A stretch of DNA of 64,000 bases, from the NCBI GenBank assembly GCA_024515975.1, contig JAMSKV010000008.1, positions 1-64,000 on the forward strand, written 5' to 3'. A program made the translations under genes and the position numbers. Below are positions 9,082-18,408 of the stretch, piece after piece. Source of the stretch: Endosaccharibacter trunci. Its GTDB lineage: Bacteria; Pseudomonadota; Alphaproteobacteria; Acetobacterales; Acetobacteraceae. The notes below the pieces were generated by a model. It was given only the letters and a program-made list of their open reading frames with translations, made no database searches and was not told the origin of the DNA. Within the stretch, counting starts at the first letter, position 1, and each line of letters opens with the position of its first letter.

Positions 9082-10552
9082 GCCGTCCCCGCCCAGCGTC
9101 ACCTGGCGCCAGCACGGGTCGCATCGCCTGATCTCGGCCGCCTGCCCGCGCGCGCGGGCGGACGGCGTGCAGCCCGGCATGACGCTGGCCCAGGCGCAGG
9201 CCATGCTGCCGGGCCTGCGCGTGCGTCGCGCGACCCCGGACGAAGACGACGCCGCCTTGTCCGCACTGTCGGATTGGTGCCGCCGCTTCACGCCGCTGAG
9301 CCGCGCCGAACCGCCGGACGGGATCTGGCTCGACCTGTCCGGCTGCGCGCATCTGTTCGGAGGCGAGAACGCGCTGCTGCAGGAGATGGCAGCACTTCTG
9401 CGACGCCGGGGCTTGAGCGCGCGCATCGCGATCGCGGATACGGCCGGGGGCGCGTTCGCCGTGGCCCGGCACGCCGAGGGCAATGCGTCCGCCACGTTTT
9501 CCGTCCCGCCCGGCAGGCTGGCGGACGCGCTGGCGACGCTGCCTGTTCTCGCGCTGCGCCTGCAGCCGGAAGAGGAAACCCTGCTGCATCGCTTCGGTCT
9601 GCGTCGCATCGGCGCGCTGGATGCGATCCCGCGCGGCCCTTTGTCGCGGAGGGTCGGCGCCGGCGTGCTGCTGCGTCTGGACCAGGCGTTCGGCCGCGTC
9701 GCCGAGCCAATCTGCCCGGATCAGCCGCCGCCACTTCTGCAGGAGCGGCTGCATGGCCTGGAACCGCTGCAAACCGCGGAAAGCCTGGTCTCCGCCCACG
9801 CGCTTCTGTCGCGACGCCTGTGCGCGCGGCTTGAATCCTTGTGCCTCGGCGTGCGTCAGCTCGAACTCGTATGGGTCCGGGTCGACGGTTCGTCAGCGAG
9901 CCAGTTCGTCACCCTGGCCATCCCCGCGCACGATGCGCGCCACATCGGACGCCTGCTGGACGAGCGTCTGGATCATATGGACCCGGGCGAAGGGGTGGAA
10001 ACGCTCTGGCTGCTGGCCCGGATCGCCGAGCCGGCGCCGCGACCGCAGACGACGCTGCGCAGCCTGGCGCCCGGCGGTGCGGACGACGCCTCGTTGGCGG
10101 ATCTTGCGCCGCTGATCGACACGCTGGCGCTGCGTCTGGGGCGGCACCGTCTCTGGCGCCCGGTGCCTGTGGAAAGCGACGTGCCGGAACGCGGCGTGGG
10201 CCGCCGCGCCCCGCTGGAGATTCCGGGCACCGAACCGGATGGATGGCCGCGCGCCCTGCCCCGTCCGATCCGGCTGATGGACCCGCCGCAGCCCGTGCGC
10301 GCCATGGCCGCCCTGCCTGACCATCCGCCGCTCTGGTTCATCTGGCGCGCGCACCGCCATGTGGTGCGACGCGCGGATGGGCCGGAGCGGATCGCCGGCG
10401 AATGGTGGCGACGCGGCAGCGAGTGGCTCGCCCTCCGCGATTATTTCCGCGTGGAGGACGAGCACGGACGCCGCTTCTGGCTATTCCGGCGCGGCGACGG
10501 CACCGACCGGAATACCGGCGACCTGGGCTGGTTCCTGCACGGGCTGTTCTGA
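8981..10552 (+). CDS. imuB: ImuB, Y-family polymerase-like mutasome protein
   Basis: Y-family polymerase homologue that bridges DnaE2 and the beta clamp during induced mutagenesis. The 523-aa protein begins MSHPSPPARRIGFLFLPFWPIE and has GIWLDLSGCAHLFGGE in the palm and a little-finger region further on. The catalytic carboxylates of active Y polymerases are absent (the first motif reads FLPFWPIER rather than D-x-D), which is normal for ImuB and supports a structural role. It overlaps imuA by 101 bases, with GGAAGG about 12 bases before the ATG. A conventional dinB is unlikely on these grounds. Confidence 0.9.
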   Translation: MSHPSPPARRIGFLFLPFWPIERRHTHASPPRDEPSPPSVTWRQHGSHRLISAACPRARADGVQPGMTLAQAQAMLPGLRVRRATPDEDDAALSALSDWCRRFTPLSRAEPPDGIWLDLSGCAHLFGGENALLQEMAALLRRRGLSARIAIADTAGGAFAVARHAEGNASATFSVPPGRLADALATLPVLALRLQPEEETLLHRFGLRRIGALDAIPRGPLSRRVGAGVLLRLDQAFGRVAEPICPDQPPPLLQERLHGLEPLQTAESLVSAHALLSRRLCARLESLCLGVRQLELVWVRVDGSSASQFVTLAIPAHDARHIGRLLDERLDHMDPGEGVETLWLLARIAEPAPRPQTTLRSLAPGGADDASLADLAPLIDTLALRLGRHRLWRPVPVESDVPERGVGRRAPLEIPGTEPDGWPRALPRPIRLMDPPQPVRAMAALPDHPPLWFIWRAHRHVVRRADGPERIAGEWWRRGSEWLALRDYFRVEDEHGRRFWLFRRGDGTDRNTGDLGWFLHGLF

Positions 10553-10557
10553 TGCGC

Positions 10558-10893
10558 TCAGGAACCGTCCGGCATGGGCTGAGCGTAAGCGGGCATCGGG
10601 TAGGGCGGCGGTGCGGCGACCGGTCGGGACGCGACCGGCGGGGGCGGGGTGTAGCCGGGCAGCACGCGATTGGCCGGCACCGTGTACCAGGGCCCGCGAT
10701 AGTTCTGGTTGAGCTGGCTGGCGTTGAGGTCGCCTACCGCATCGTTGCCGGTGCCGTCCGGATAGGGCGAGGTCGGCGGCGGCTGCGGTGCGATATGAGT
10801 CGGCGTCCCTTGCGCCTGTACTGCGCGGGTCTGCGCGTCACAGAGGCCGGTCGTCGCGAGCAGCAGGGCGGCGGCCAGGATGGTGGTTCTCAT
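10558..10893 (-). CDS. Small secreted proline-rich protein inside the mutasome cassette
   Basis: Function not recognised. The 111-aa product has a Sec signal peptide (MRTTILAAALLLATTGLCDA) and a mature part rich in Pro, Ala, Tyr and Asn with clusters such as QPPPTSPYPDG and PGYTPPPP. GAGGAGAG lies four bases before the ATG, so it looks translated. It is antisense between imuB (six bases away) and dnaE2, splitting a cassette whose genes are usually contiguous. It is probably an envelope protein; no enzyme motif is present. Confidence 0.7.
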   Translation of the reverse strand: MRTTILAAALLLATTGLCDAQTRAVQAQGTPTHIAPQPPPTSPYPDGTGNDAVGDLNASQLNQNYRGPWYTVPANRVLPGYTPPPPVASRPVAAPPPYPMPAYAQPMPDGS

Positions 10894-10958
10894 GATCCTC
10901 TCCTCGATGGATGCCCATCACACACCGCCTTCGCGGCATTTTCCGGGCGGCCTTTGTG

Positions 10959-13900
10959 ATGAACGCCGACGATCCGATCGAATTGCAGGTTACGAGTAAT
11001 TATTCATTCCTGCGGGGTGCCAGCCATGTAGAGGAGTTGCTGAAGCAGGCGGTCGCCTTCGGGTTCGAAGCGCTGGCGCTGACCGACCGCAACACCCTGG
11101 CCGGCATGGCGCGGGCGCATCAGCGCGCCAACCAGATCGGGCTGCGGTTGATCGTCGGGTGCAGGCTGGATCTGGTGGACTTCCCGTCCCTGCTGCTGTT
11201 TCCGACCGACCGCGAGGCCTATGCGCGTTTGTGCCACGCGCTGAGCTGGGGAAAGCGGCGGGGCAAGAACAGCTTCGCGCTGCACTGGAACGAACTCGAA
11301 CCGCTTTCCGCGGGATTGCTCGCGATCCTGCTGCCGGAACGACCGCTGCATGAACTGTCGGACATGTTGCCGGCAGCGCTGCGCCAGTTGCGCCACGCAT
11401 TCGAAGACCGGGCCTGGTGCGCGCTGACGCTGGAACGACGCCCGGACGACCGCGCCAGGCTGGCGCTCACGGAAGCACTCTGCGCACAGGAAGGCGTGCC
11501 GACGGTGGTGACCGGCGACGTGCTGTATCACGAACCTGGAAGACGCATTCTGCAGGATGTCGTCACCTGCATTCGCGAAGGCTGCACCATCGACGCGGCG
11601 GGATTCCGGCGCGAGCGCTCCGTGGACCGGCACCTGAAAACCCCGGAGGAGATACGGCGCCTGTTCGCGAAGGAACATCCCGCGGCACTGGCCGCCACGC
11701 GGCAGATCGCCGGCCTGTGCCGGTTCACCCTCGACGAACTCTCCTACCAGTATCCCGAGGAAAGCGAGACGCCCGGACTGTCCGACCAGCAGGATCTGGA
11801 GCGTCTGGTGCGCGAACGCCTGCCGATCGTCTACGAGCGGGGCGTTCCGCCCGCCGTGTCGGCGCAGCTTGCGCACGAGCTCGCCATGATCGCCGAGCTG
11901 GACTACGCGCCCTATTTCCTCACCGTGAACCGGATCGTCCGTTTCGCGCGCGACAAGAATATTCTGTGTCAGGGGCGCGGGTCGGCGGCGAACTCGGCGG
12001 TCTGCTTCGTGCTTGGCATCACTGCGATCGATCCGAAAGACGGCAATCTTCTTTTCGAGCGCTTCATCTCCACCAATCGCCGCGAGCCGCCCGACATCGA
12101 CGTGGATTTCGAACACGAGCGCCGGGAGGAGGTGATCCAGTGGGTGTTCGATCACTACGGCCGGGACCGTGCCGCCTTGTGCGCGACCGTGGCGCGCTAC
12201 CGTCCGCGCGGCGCCGTGCGCGAGGTCGGCAAGGTCCTGGGCCTGCCGGAGGATGTGACCGGCTTGCTGGCGTCGCAGGTCTGGAACTGGGGCGACGAGG
12301 GCGTGGAAGCGCAGCATGCCGAGGCGATCGGCCTGAACGTCGCCGATCACCGTCTGCGCATGACCTTGATGCTGGCACAGGAGCTGGTCGGGTTTCCGCG
12401 CCATCTCGGCACGCATCCCGGCGGCTTCGTGCTCACGCGCGACCGGCTCGACCGTCTGGTGCCGATCGAGCCGGCGGCGATGGATAACCGCCAGGTCATC
12501 GAGTGGGACAAGGACGATATCGAAACGCTGCGTTTCATGAAGGTCGATATTCTGGGGCTGGGCATGCTGGGATGCATGCGGCGCGCCTTCGATCTTCTGC
12601 ATCGCCATCGCGGCGGAAACCGCATGGGATTGTCCGACATTCCGCGCGAAGACGACGCCACGTTCGACATGATCTGCCGCGCCGACACGCTCGGCACCTT
12701 CCAGATCGAAAGCCGCGCACAGATGGCGATGCTGCCGCGGCTGAAACCACGCGAACTCTACGACCTGGTGATCCAGGTGGCGATCGTGCGTCCCGGGCCG
12801 ATCCAGGGCGACATGGTGCATCCCTATCTGCGCCGTCGCGACGGTCTTGAAAAACCCGAATACCCACAGGAGAGTTTGAGACGGGTTCTGAAGAAAACGC
12901 TGGGCGTTCCCTTGTTCCAGGAACAGGCGATGCAGGTGGCGATCCATTGCGCCGGCTTCACCCCCAGCGAGGCGGACCAGCTTCGGCGCTCCATGGCCAC
13001 TTTCAAGATGACCGGCGGCGTCTCCAACTTCAAGACGAATCTGATCGAAGGCATGATGCGGAACGGGTTCGCGCGCGATTTCGCCGAACGCACCTTCGGG
13101 CAGATCGAGGGATTCGGTTCCTACGGTTTTCCCGAGAGCCATGCTGCGGGGTTCGCGCAGATCGCCTATGCCAGCGCCTGGATCAAATGCCACCACCCGG
13201 ACGCGTTCTGCGCCGCCCTGCTGAACGCGCAGCCGATGGGGTTCTATGCGCCGGCACAGATCGTGCGCGATGCGCGCGAGCATGGCATCGAGGTCCGCCC
13301 GATCTGCGTGGACAACAGCGACTGGGATTGCACGCTGGAAGACACGGGCGGCCGCTTCCTGGCGGTACGTCTCGGCTTGCGCATGGTGCGCGGCCTGGCG
13401 CACGCGGATGCCGAGCGTCTCGTGGCGGCGCGGCGCGGCGCCTGGCGCTCGATCGCGCTGCTGCACCGGCACACAGGACTCGATCCGGCGCCGCTGGAAC
13501 GCATCGCGCAGGCGGACGGGTTCGCGTCGCTCGGCCTGTCGCGGCGGATGGCGCTCTGGCAGATACGTGGCCTGGGCGAGACCGCGCTGCCCTTGTTCGC
13601 CGCACGGCCGCATCACGAGACGCCGGAGCCGGCCAGCACGCTGCCGGCCCTGAGCGAGGGCGGCGAGGTGGTGGCGGACTACCATACCGCCGGATTGTCG
13701 CTGCGGCGCCATCCGATGGCGCTGCTACGCCCCGAACTGGCTCGGCGCGGCATCTCCTCCTGCGCCGTGCTGGCCCATGCGCGCGACGGCAGGCGCGTCT
13801 CGGTCGCCGGCCTGGTACTGATGCGACAGCGCCCCGGCTCGGCCAAGGGGGTGATGTTCATGACGCTGGAGGACGAGGATGGCATCGCCAATCTGGTGAT

Positions 13901-14099
13901 CTGGCCGAGCCTGTTCGAGCAGCAGCGCACGCTGATCCTGGCGGCTGGCGTGATGGCCTGCCACGGCACGGTTCAGCGCACCGGGCAGGTGGTGCATCTG
14001 GTGGCGCACCGGCTGGAGAACCTGTCTGCCATGCTGCACGAGCTCGGACGCGAGCAGGACGACGCCGAGATCACGGTCCGGCCGCGTAATTTCCGCTAA
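10959..14099 (+). CDS. dnaE2: Error-prone DNA polymerase III alpha subunit DnaE2
   Basis: C-family polymerase that performs SOS mutagenesis with ImuA and ImuB. The 1046-aa protein starts with a PHP domain ([16 protein letters not shown]), then the palm with the catalytic Asp pair in [13 protein letters not shown] and the third Asp in MKVDILGLG, the fingers, a helix-hairpin-helix, and a C-terminal OB fold ([19 protein letters not shown]). It is shorter than replicative DnaE1 and lacks its long C-terminal tail. The ATG at 10959 has only a weak GGGCGG signal; an in-frame ATG at 10911 is possible but adds 16 non-conserved residues. I see no second SOS box before dnaE2, so read-through from imuB is probable. 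Confidence 0.93.
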   Translation: MNADDPIELQVTSNYSFLRGASHVEELLKQAVAFGFEALALTDRNTLAGMARAHQRANQIGLRLIVGCRLDLVDFPSLLLFPTDREAYARLCHALSWGKRRGKNSFALHWNELEPLSAGLLAILLPERPLHELSDMLPAALRQLRHAFEDRAWCALTLERRPDDRARLALTEALCAQEGVPTVVTGDVLYHEPGRRILQDVVTCIREGCTIDAAGFRRERSVDRHLKTPEEIRRLFAKEHPAALAATRQIAGLCRFTLDELSYQYPEESETPGLSDQQDLERLVRERLPIVYERGVPPAVSAQLAHELAMIAELDYAPYFLTVNRIVRFARDKNILCQGRGSAANSAVCFVLGITAIDPKDGNLLFERFISTNRREPPDIDVDFEHERREEVIQWVFDHYGRDRAALCATVARYRPRGAVREVGKVLGLPEDVTGLLASQVWNWGDEGVEAQHAEAIGLNVADHRLRMTLMLAQELVGFPRHLGTHPGGFVLTRDRLDRLVPIEPAAMDNRQVIEWDKDDIETLRFMKVDILGLGMLGCMRRAFDLLHRHRGGNRMGLSDIPREDDATFDMICRADTLGTFQIESRAQMAMLPRLKPRELYDLVIQVAIVRPGPIQGDMVHPYLRRRDGLEKPEYPQESLRRVLKKTLGVPLFQEQAMQVAIHCAGFTPSEADQLRRSMATFKMTGGVSNFKTNLIEGMMRNGFARDFAERTFGQIEGFGSYGFPESHAAGFAQIAYASAWIKCHHPDAFCAALLNAQPMGFYAPAQIVRDAREHGIEVRPICVDNSDWDCTLEDTGGRFLAVRLGLRMVRGLAHADAERLVAARRGAWRSIALLHRHTGLDPAPLERIAQADGFASLGLSRRMALWQIRGLGETALPLFAARPHHETPEPASTLPALSEGGEVVADYHTAGLSLRRHPMALLRPELARRGISSCAVLAHARDGRRVSVAGLVLMRQRPGSAKGVMFMTLEDEDGIANLVIWPSLFEQQRTLILAAGVMACHGTVQRTGQVVHLVAHRLENLSAMLHELGREQDDAEITVRPRNFR

Positions 14100-14158
14100 G
14101 TTTCCTCACGATCTTCGCCCGCCGAGGCGATCGCATGGCGGCCGGCTCGCACCGGCGG

Positions 14159-14314
14159 CTATCGTGTCCACAGCCTGCGCGCCATCACCCCGATCGGGGT
14201 GGCCAGCAGCAAACAGCCGACCGACGCCCCGAACGCGTTTTCCACGCAGAGGGAAAGGCACAAGCCGGCCACTGTGAGCACCGCCAGCAGCAACGGCCAT
14301 CGCCACAACCTCAT
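14159..14314 (-). CDS. Small membrane protein coupled to PepSY gene
   Basis: A 51-aa product, MRLWRWPLLLAVLTVAGLCL and onward, with two hydrophobic segments (about 7-22 and 29-44) and a basic end (ARRLWTR). Its ATG overlaps the TGA of the PepSY gene as ATGA, which implies translational coupling. Small two-helix inner-membrane proteins often accompany PepSY-TM genes in iron-uptake operons. No specific family is recognised. Confidence 0.65.
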   Translation of the reverse strand: MRLWRWPLLLAVLTVAGLCLSLCVENAFGASVGCLLLATPIGVMARRLWTR

Positions 14315-15489
14315 GACTCGCCACGCACCAGACGCCCCTCCTCGCTCCGCGCCCGACGCCCGGAAGGCGGCCGCGCGAACAACAGATAGAGGCCGCTGCC
14401 CAAGACCAGGATGGTGGCGGCGTCGAAAGCGGCCCAGACGATCTTCAGGCCAAGCCCGCCGTAATCGCCGAAATGCAGCGGACGGCTCAACTCCAGCAAT
14501 CGCAGATACCAGGGCAGCCGCGCCACCATCACCGTGGCACCGGTCGCGGCATCCACCAGCACCGGCGTCATCAGACGCCCGCGCACCTTCGTCCGGCCGG
14601 TCACCCAAACAACGAAATGCCGCGGACTGCCCGCCAGATGGCTTGGAAACGTCACCGACAGCACGCGATCGCCGGGTACGGCGGCCGAGGCGGACGCGAT
14701 CGCCGCCGCCAGCGTCGCCGTCGGCATCATCACCGGGGCGGTCCGGAACGCGGCCAGCCTCGGCGCCACGTCGCGCATCACCCACAAGCCGAACAACGGC
14801 GTCGCCAGCGTGTTCATGATGCCGGTCGCACCCACCACAACCATCCAGGCGGCGACGCAGGCCCCGACCAGGTTATGCGTGTCGAGCCAGCGCAGACGCG
14901 GCGAGCCGGAGCGCCGGATCTGGCCGAACCGCAGCCGGCGCATGAAGGGCGCATACAGGACGAAGCCGGAGACGATGGCGATCAGGAAGGCGATTCCCAT
15001 CGCGCCCAGAAACAATTCGCCCGGAAGCCCGGCCAGCATCTGTCTGTGCAGCCCCAGCACGATCCGCATGACGCCGGAGCCGGGCGGCTCGCCGTCGCGC
15101 AGCAGCGCGCCCGTGCGACGATCGTAGCTGAGCGCGAGACTGCCGGCATAGCTGTCGTCCGGTCCGCGCGTGAGGCGCAGTTGAATCACCGGCGCGTCCG
15201 CATCGAACACGACGATGCGCGGACGCAGACCGGGATGGCGGCGCAGGGCATCGGCGACCACCAGATCCGGCACGCTCGCGGCCCGGATCGGCAGGGACGG
15301 AGGCGATGATGCGACCCGGGCCGGATGCAGACGGCCGAGCGCATCGTCGATCTCATCGGCGAACACCAGCGGCAATCCCGTCACGCACAGCATGAGCAGG
15401 AACAGGGTGCAGAGGACGCTGCTCCAGCGATGCCACCAGCGCCAGCGGCGCAGCGAGAGGCTGCTTCGAGCCGCGAAACGTTCCGCCAT
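14311..15489 (-). CDS. PepSY-associated transmembrane protein (iron-uptake linked)
   Basis: The 392-aa inner-membrane protein has an N-terminal helix after a basic, Trp-rich segment (RRWRWWHRWSSVLCTLFLLM), a PepSY-like periplasmic region, a central pair of helices around residues 155-180, another near 210-230 and a last one near 355-375. Conserved His residues (HR in the first helix region, GLHRQML, DTHNLVG) fit the PepSY_TM family, whose members are thought to reduce or release iron from siderophores. It is divergent from a siderophore-type TonB receptor with a shared dyad between them, and coupled to the small gene downstream. The direct role is inference. Confidence 0.85.
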   Translation of the reverse strand: MAERFAARSSLSLRRWRWWHRWSSVLCTLFLLMLCVTGLPLVFADEIDDALGRLHPARVASSPPSLPIRAASVPDLVVADALRRHPGLRPRIVVFDADAPVIQLRLTRGPDDSYAGSLALSYDRRTGALLRDGEPPGSGVMRIVLGLHRQMLAGLPGELFLGAMGIAFLIAIVSGFVLYAPFMRRLRFGQIRRSGSPRLRWLDTHNLVGACVAAWMVVVGATGIMNTLATPLFGLWVMRDVAPRLAAFRTAPVMMPTATLAAAIASASAAVPGDRVLSVTFPSHLAGSPRHFVVWVTGRTKVRGRLMTPVLVDAATGATVMVARLPWYLRLLELSRPLHFGDYGGLGLKIVWAAFDAATILVLGSGLYLLFARPPSGRRARSEEGRLVRGES

Positions 15490-15504
15490 GCGATTCTCGT
15501 CAGT

Positions 15505-15519
15505 TGCGAATGAGTCGCA
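15505..15519. promoter_or_regulatory. Inverted repeat, possible Fur/iron operator
   Basis: TGCGA at 15505-15509 and TCGCA at 15515-15519 form a perfect dyad around ATGAG, centred between the divergent PepSY and TonB receptor genes. A site serving both iron-related genes would suit Fur or a Fur-family regulator, but it matches no strict consensus. Confidence 0.45.
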
Positions 15520-15551
15520 CTATCGTTTAAGGGATTGTCCTTCCGCGAACA

Positions 15552-17690
15552 ATGCCTGGACCTCACATGCAGACGCCGCCCCGCCTCCCCCTCGGTTTCG
15601 TTCTGACCACGGTCTGCGCCGGCGCCCTGCTCGTCGCGACGCCGAGCCTCGCGGAGGACGGGTCCGGCCCGGAGCATATCCGCGTCACCGGCGCAGCCAG
15701 ACAGACCGCCACGACCGCTTCCACCGCCACCAAGACCGACACTCCACTGATCGAGACCACGCAGACCGTCTCCGTGGTGACGCGGGCGCAGATGGACGAG
15801 CGGCTGGTGCAGACCATCAACGAGGCACTCCGCTACACGCCCGGCGTGCAGACGGATTCCTACGGAGCCGACAGCCGGTTCGACTGGTTCCGCATCCGCG
15901 GCTTCGACGCCACCACCTATGGGCTCTATCTGGACGGCATGCGCTTCGCGCCGGGCCAGACCGGGCCGGTGCAGGAACAGTACGGGCTGGAGCGGATCGA
16001 GGTGCTCGACGGTCCCGCCTCGGTCCTTTACGGGCAGAGCGCGCCAGGCGGGCTGGTGAACATGACCAGCAAGACGCCGAACGGCGTCGCCTCGCGCGAG
16101 CTGCAATTCGTGGGCGGCTCCTTCGACCGCTTCCAGGGCCAGGGCGACTTGAACGGCAGCATTCCCGGCACCGGCCGCCAACTCGACGGACGCGTGGTCT
16201 TCCTGGTGCGCGACGCCGATACACAGGTCGATCAGGTCAAGAACAACCGCATCTACGTGGCGCCCTCGCTCGCCTGGCACATCACGCCGAACGACGACCT
16301 GACAGTCCTGTCGAGCTATACCCGCGACCACACCTCCGGCACCCAGTTCCTGCCGGCCTACGGCACGGCGCTCCCCAACCCGAACGGAAAGCTTCCCACC
16401 AGCCTGTTCCTGGGCTCGCCCGACCTGAACAAATGGGACCGCAGCCAATCGACGCTGGGCTTCCTGTTCAATCATCGCTTCAACCACGACTGGTCGTTCG
16501 ACCAGAATTTCCGCTGGCTGCATCTCGACCTGGATTGGGCGCAGGTCTACGGGACCGGCCTGCTGCCCGACGACCGGACGCAGACGCGCTACGCCTATCA
16601 CCAGATCACCGGCGCCGATCTCTTCACCTCCGATAGCCGCTTCACCGGCCATCTGAGGAGCGGCCCGGCGGAGCAGACGATCGTGGCGGGACTCGATTAC
16701 AGCCGCCTCGCGAGCGCCGACACCAGGCTGGGCGGCACGGTGGGCAACACCATCGACATCTATCGTCCCGTCTACACGCCGCAGCAGCCACTGACGCTGC
16801 GGCGGATCGCCAATCCGCAATCGGCCCAGACCGGGCTGTACGCGCAGGACCACGTCAAGCTGTTCGATCACGTCATCCTGACGGCGGGCGGACGGTTCGA
16901 CTGGGCCAGCAACACCTCGGAGCTCGCCGGTGTCACGACCAGCGGCATATCGGAGAACGTCTTCAGCTATCATGGCGGTGCCGGCTACCTGTTCTCGTCC
17001 GGCCTGTTCGCCTACGCGGATTATTCCCGCTCCTTCCAGCCCACCGCCACGACCAACATCTACGGCGAGGCGCTGAAGCCGACCTACGGCAAGCAGATAG
17101 AGGTCGGGCTGAAATACCAGCCGCGCGGGATGGACAGCTTCATCGGCGTGTCGGCGTTCGATCTACGCCAGACCAACGTCGCCACCGTCGATCCCACCAA
17201 TCCCCTGAACACGATCCAGACCGGCGAGATTCGCGTGCGCGGCATCGAGAGTTCGGCAACCATGAGCCTGGGCGGCGGGGCCGACATCATCGCCGCCTAC
17301 ACCTATCTCGATCCGGTCATCACCCGCGCCAATGACGGCACGCAAGGCAAGGAGCCGGCGATGATTCCGCGCAACACCGCCTCGCTGTGGGCCGATTACC
17401 AGTTCCGGGAGAATGGTCCGGTGCCGGTGCTGCAGGGTCTGGGGATCGGTGGCGGCGTGCGCTATGTCGGCCAGACGGCAGCCAGCAATTCCGACGTCTT
17501 CAACGTGCCGTCCGTCACCTTGTTCGACGCCGCGCTGCATTACGATTTCGGCCGCAGCCAACGCTGGCGGCTGGGCGTGAACCTGAACAACGTCTTCGAC
17601 CGCACCTATGTGGCGAGCTGTTCCGGAACCACCACCTGCTATTACGGCAACCGGCGCACGGTGCTCGGCACGGTGCGGGTGCGCTGGTAG
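15552..17690 (+). CDS. TonB-dependent siderophore receptor (FhuA/FoxA-like)
   Basis: Outer-membrane gated channel for a ferric siderophore, probably of the ferrichrome/ferrioxamine receptor group. The 712-aa protein has a signal peptide, a plug domain (about 45-160) with the motifs TQTVSVVTR, NEALRYTPGVQ, DWFRIRGFDA, DGMRF and RIEVLDGPASVLYGQ, and a beta-barrel ending in TVRVRW with a terminal aromatic residue. No N-terminal signalling extension is present. Two ATGs (15552, 15567) could start the protein; the second gives a cleaner signal peptide. Linkage to PepSY supports an iron role. Confidence 0.92.
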   Translation: MPGPHMQTPPRLPLGFVLTTVCAGALLVATPSLAEDGSGPEHIRVTGAARQTATTASTATKTDTPLIETTQTVSVVTRAQMDERLVQTINEALRYTPGVQTDSYGADSRFDWFRIRGFDATTYGLYLDGMRFAPGQTGPVQEQYGLERIEVLDGPASVLYGQSAPGGLVNMTSKTPNGVASRELQFVGGSFDRFQGQGDLNGSIPGTGRQLDGRVVFLVRDADTQVDQVKNNRIYVAPSLAWHITPNDDLTVLSSYTRDHTSGTQFLPAYGTALPNPNGKLPTSLFLGSPDLNKWDRSQSTLGFLFNHRFNHDWSFDQNFRWLHLDLDWAQVYGTGLLPDDRTQTRYAYHQITGADLFTSDSRFTGHLRSGPAEQTIVAGLDYSRLASADTRLGGTVGNTIDIYRPVYTPQQPLTLRRIANPQSAQTGLYAQDHVKLFDHVILTAGGRFDWASNTSELAGVTTSGISENVFSYHGGAGYLFSSGLFAYADYSRSFQPTATTNIYGEALKPTYGKQIEVGLKYQPRGMDSFIGVSAFDLRQTNVATVDPTNPLNTIQTGEIRVRGIESSATMSLGGGADIIAAYTYLDPVITRANDGTQGKEPAMIPRNTASLWADYQFRENGPVPVLQGLGIGGGVRYVGQTAASNSDVFNVPSVTLFDAALHYDFGRSQRWRLGVNLNNVFDRTYVASCSGTTTCYYGNRRTVLGTVRVRW

Positions 17691-17741
17691 GGATGAACCC
17701 GGAGCGGTCCGGTTCATTCTGTCCGGCGAGGAGACATACCG

Positions 17742-18380
17742 ATGAACCGACCGATCCATCGCGACGCCGACATGCATACGTACGAGCCCGCCCAGGGCCA
17801 CGGGCTGGCGCACAACCCGTTCAACAGCATTGTCGGCCCGCGCCCGATCGGCTGGATCGGCACGCGAAACGAGACCGGCACGCTGAACCTGGCGCCCTAC
17901 AGCTTCTTCAACGCCTTCAACTACACGCCGCCGATCATCGGATTCTCTTCGACAGGCTGGAAGCACAGCGTGGCCAACATCGCCCGCACCGGCTGCTTCA
18001 CCTGGAACCTCGTGACCGAGAGTCTCGCGGAGGCGATGAACGCGAGTTCCGCCAGCGTGGAGGAGGCGGTGGACGAGTTCGCGCTGGCGCGGCTGACGCC
18101 GGTGCCGAGCCTCAGGATCGACGTGCCGCGCGTCGGTGAAAGCCCGGTGGCATTCGAATGCCGGAAGCTGGACCAGCACAGGCTGCACGATCTGGACGGG
18201 CGCGAACTCGACACCTGGCTGACCCTGGGCCAGGTGGTGGCGGTGCATATCGACCGGGCGCTGATCCGCGACGGCGTGTTCGACACCGCCGCAGCCGCGC
18301 CGATCCTGCGGGCCGGCGGTCCGGGCTCTTATATAAGAGTGACCCCGGAGGCGTTCTTCGAGATGAAGCGGCCAGAATGA
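17742..18380 (+). CDS. Flavin reductase domain protein
   Basis: Cytoplasmic FMN-binding split-barrel protein of the flavin reductase-like family, which reduces flavin with NAD(P)H for a partner or acts on a small substrate. The 212-aa protein contains the family motifs NPFNSIVGPRPIGWIGT, NLAPYSFFNAF and GFSS, and FTWNLV near residue 85. The ATG at 17742 has GAGGAG 11 bases upstream. It lies 51 bases after the siderophore receptor on the same strand, so co-transcription and reduction of ferric siderophore or flavin supply are plausible. The partner is not identified. Confidence 0.88.
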   Translation: MNRPIHRDADMHTYEPAQGHGLAHNPFNSIVGPRPIGWIGTRNETGTLNLAPYSFFNAFNYTPPIIGFSSTGWKHSVANIARTGCFTWNLVTESLAEAMNASSASVEEAVDEFALARLTPVPSLRIDVPRVGESPVAFECRKLDQHRLHDLDGRELDTWLTLGQVVAVHIDRALIRDGVFDTAAAAPILRAGGPGSYIRVTPEAFFEMKRPE

Positions 18381-18408
18381 GCCGCCGGATGAGCGGTCCC
18401 GGGGCCGG

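Noticed and set aside
11004-13712. Long minus-strand frame opposite dnaE2
   Set aside because: Shadow of dnaE2 with Arg/His-rich composition and no ribosome binding site.
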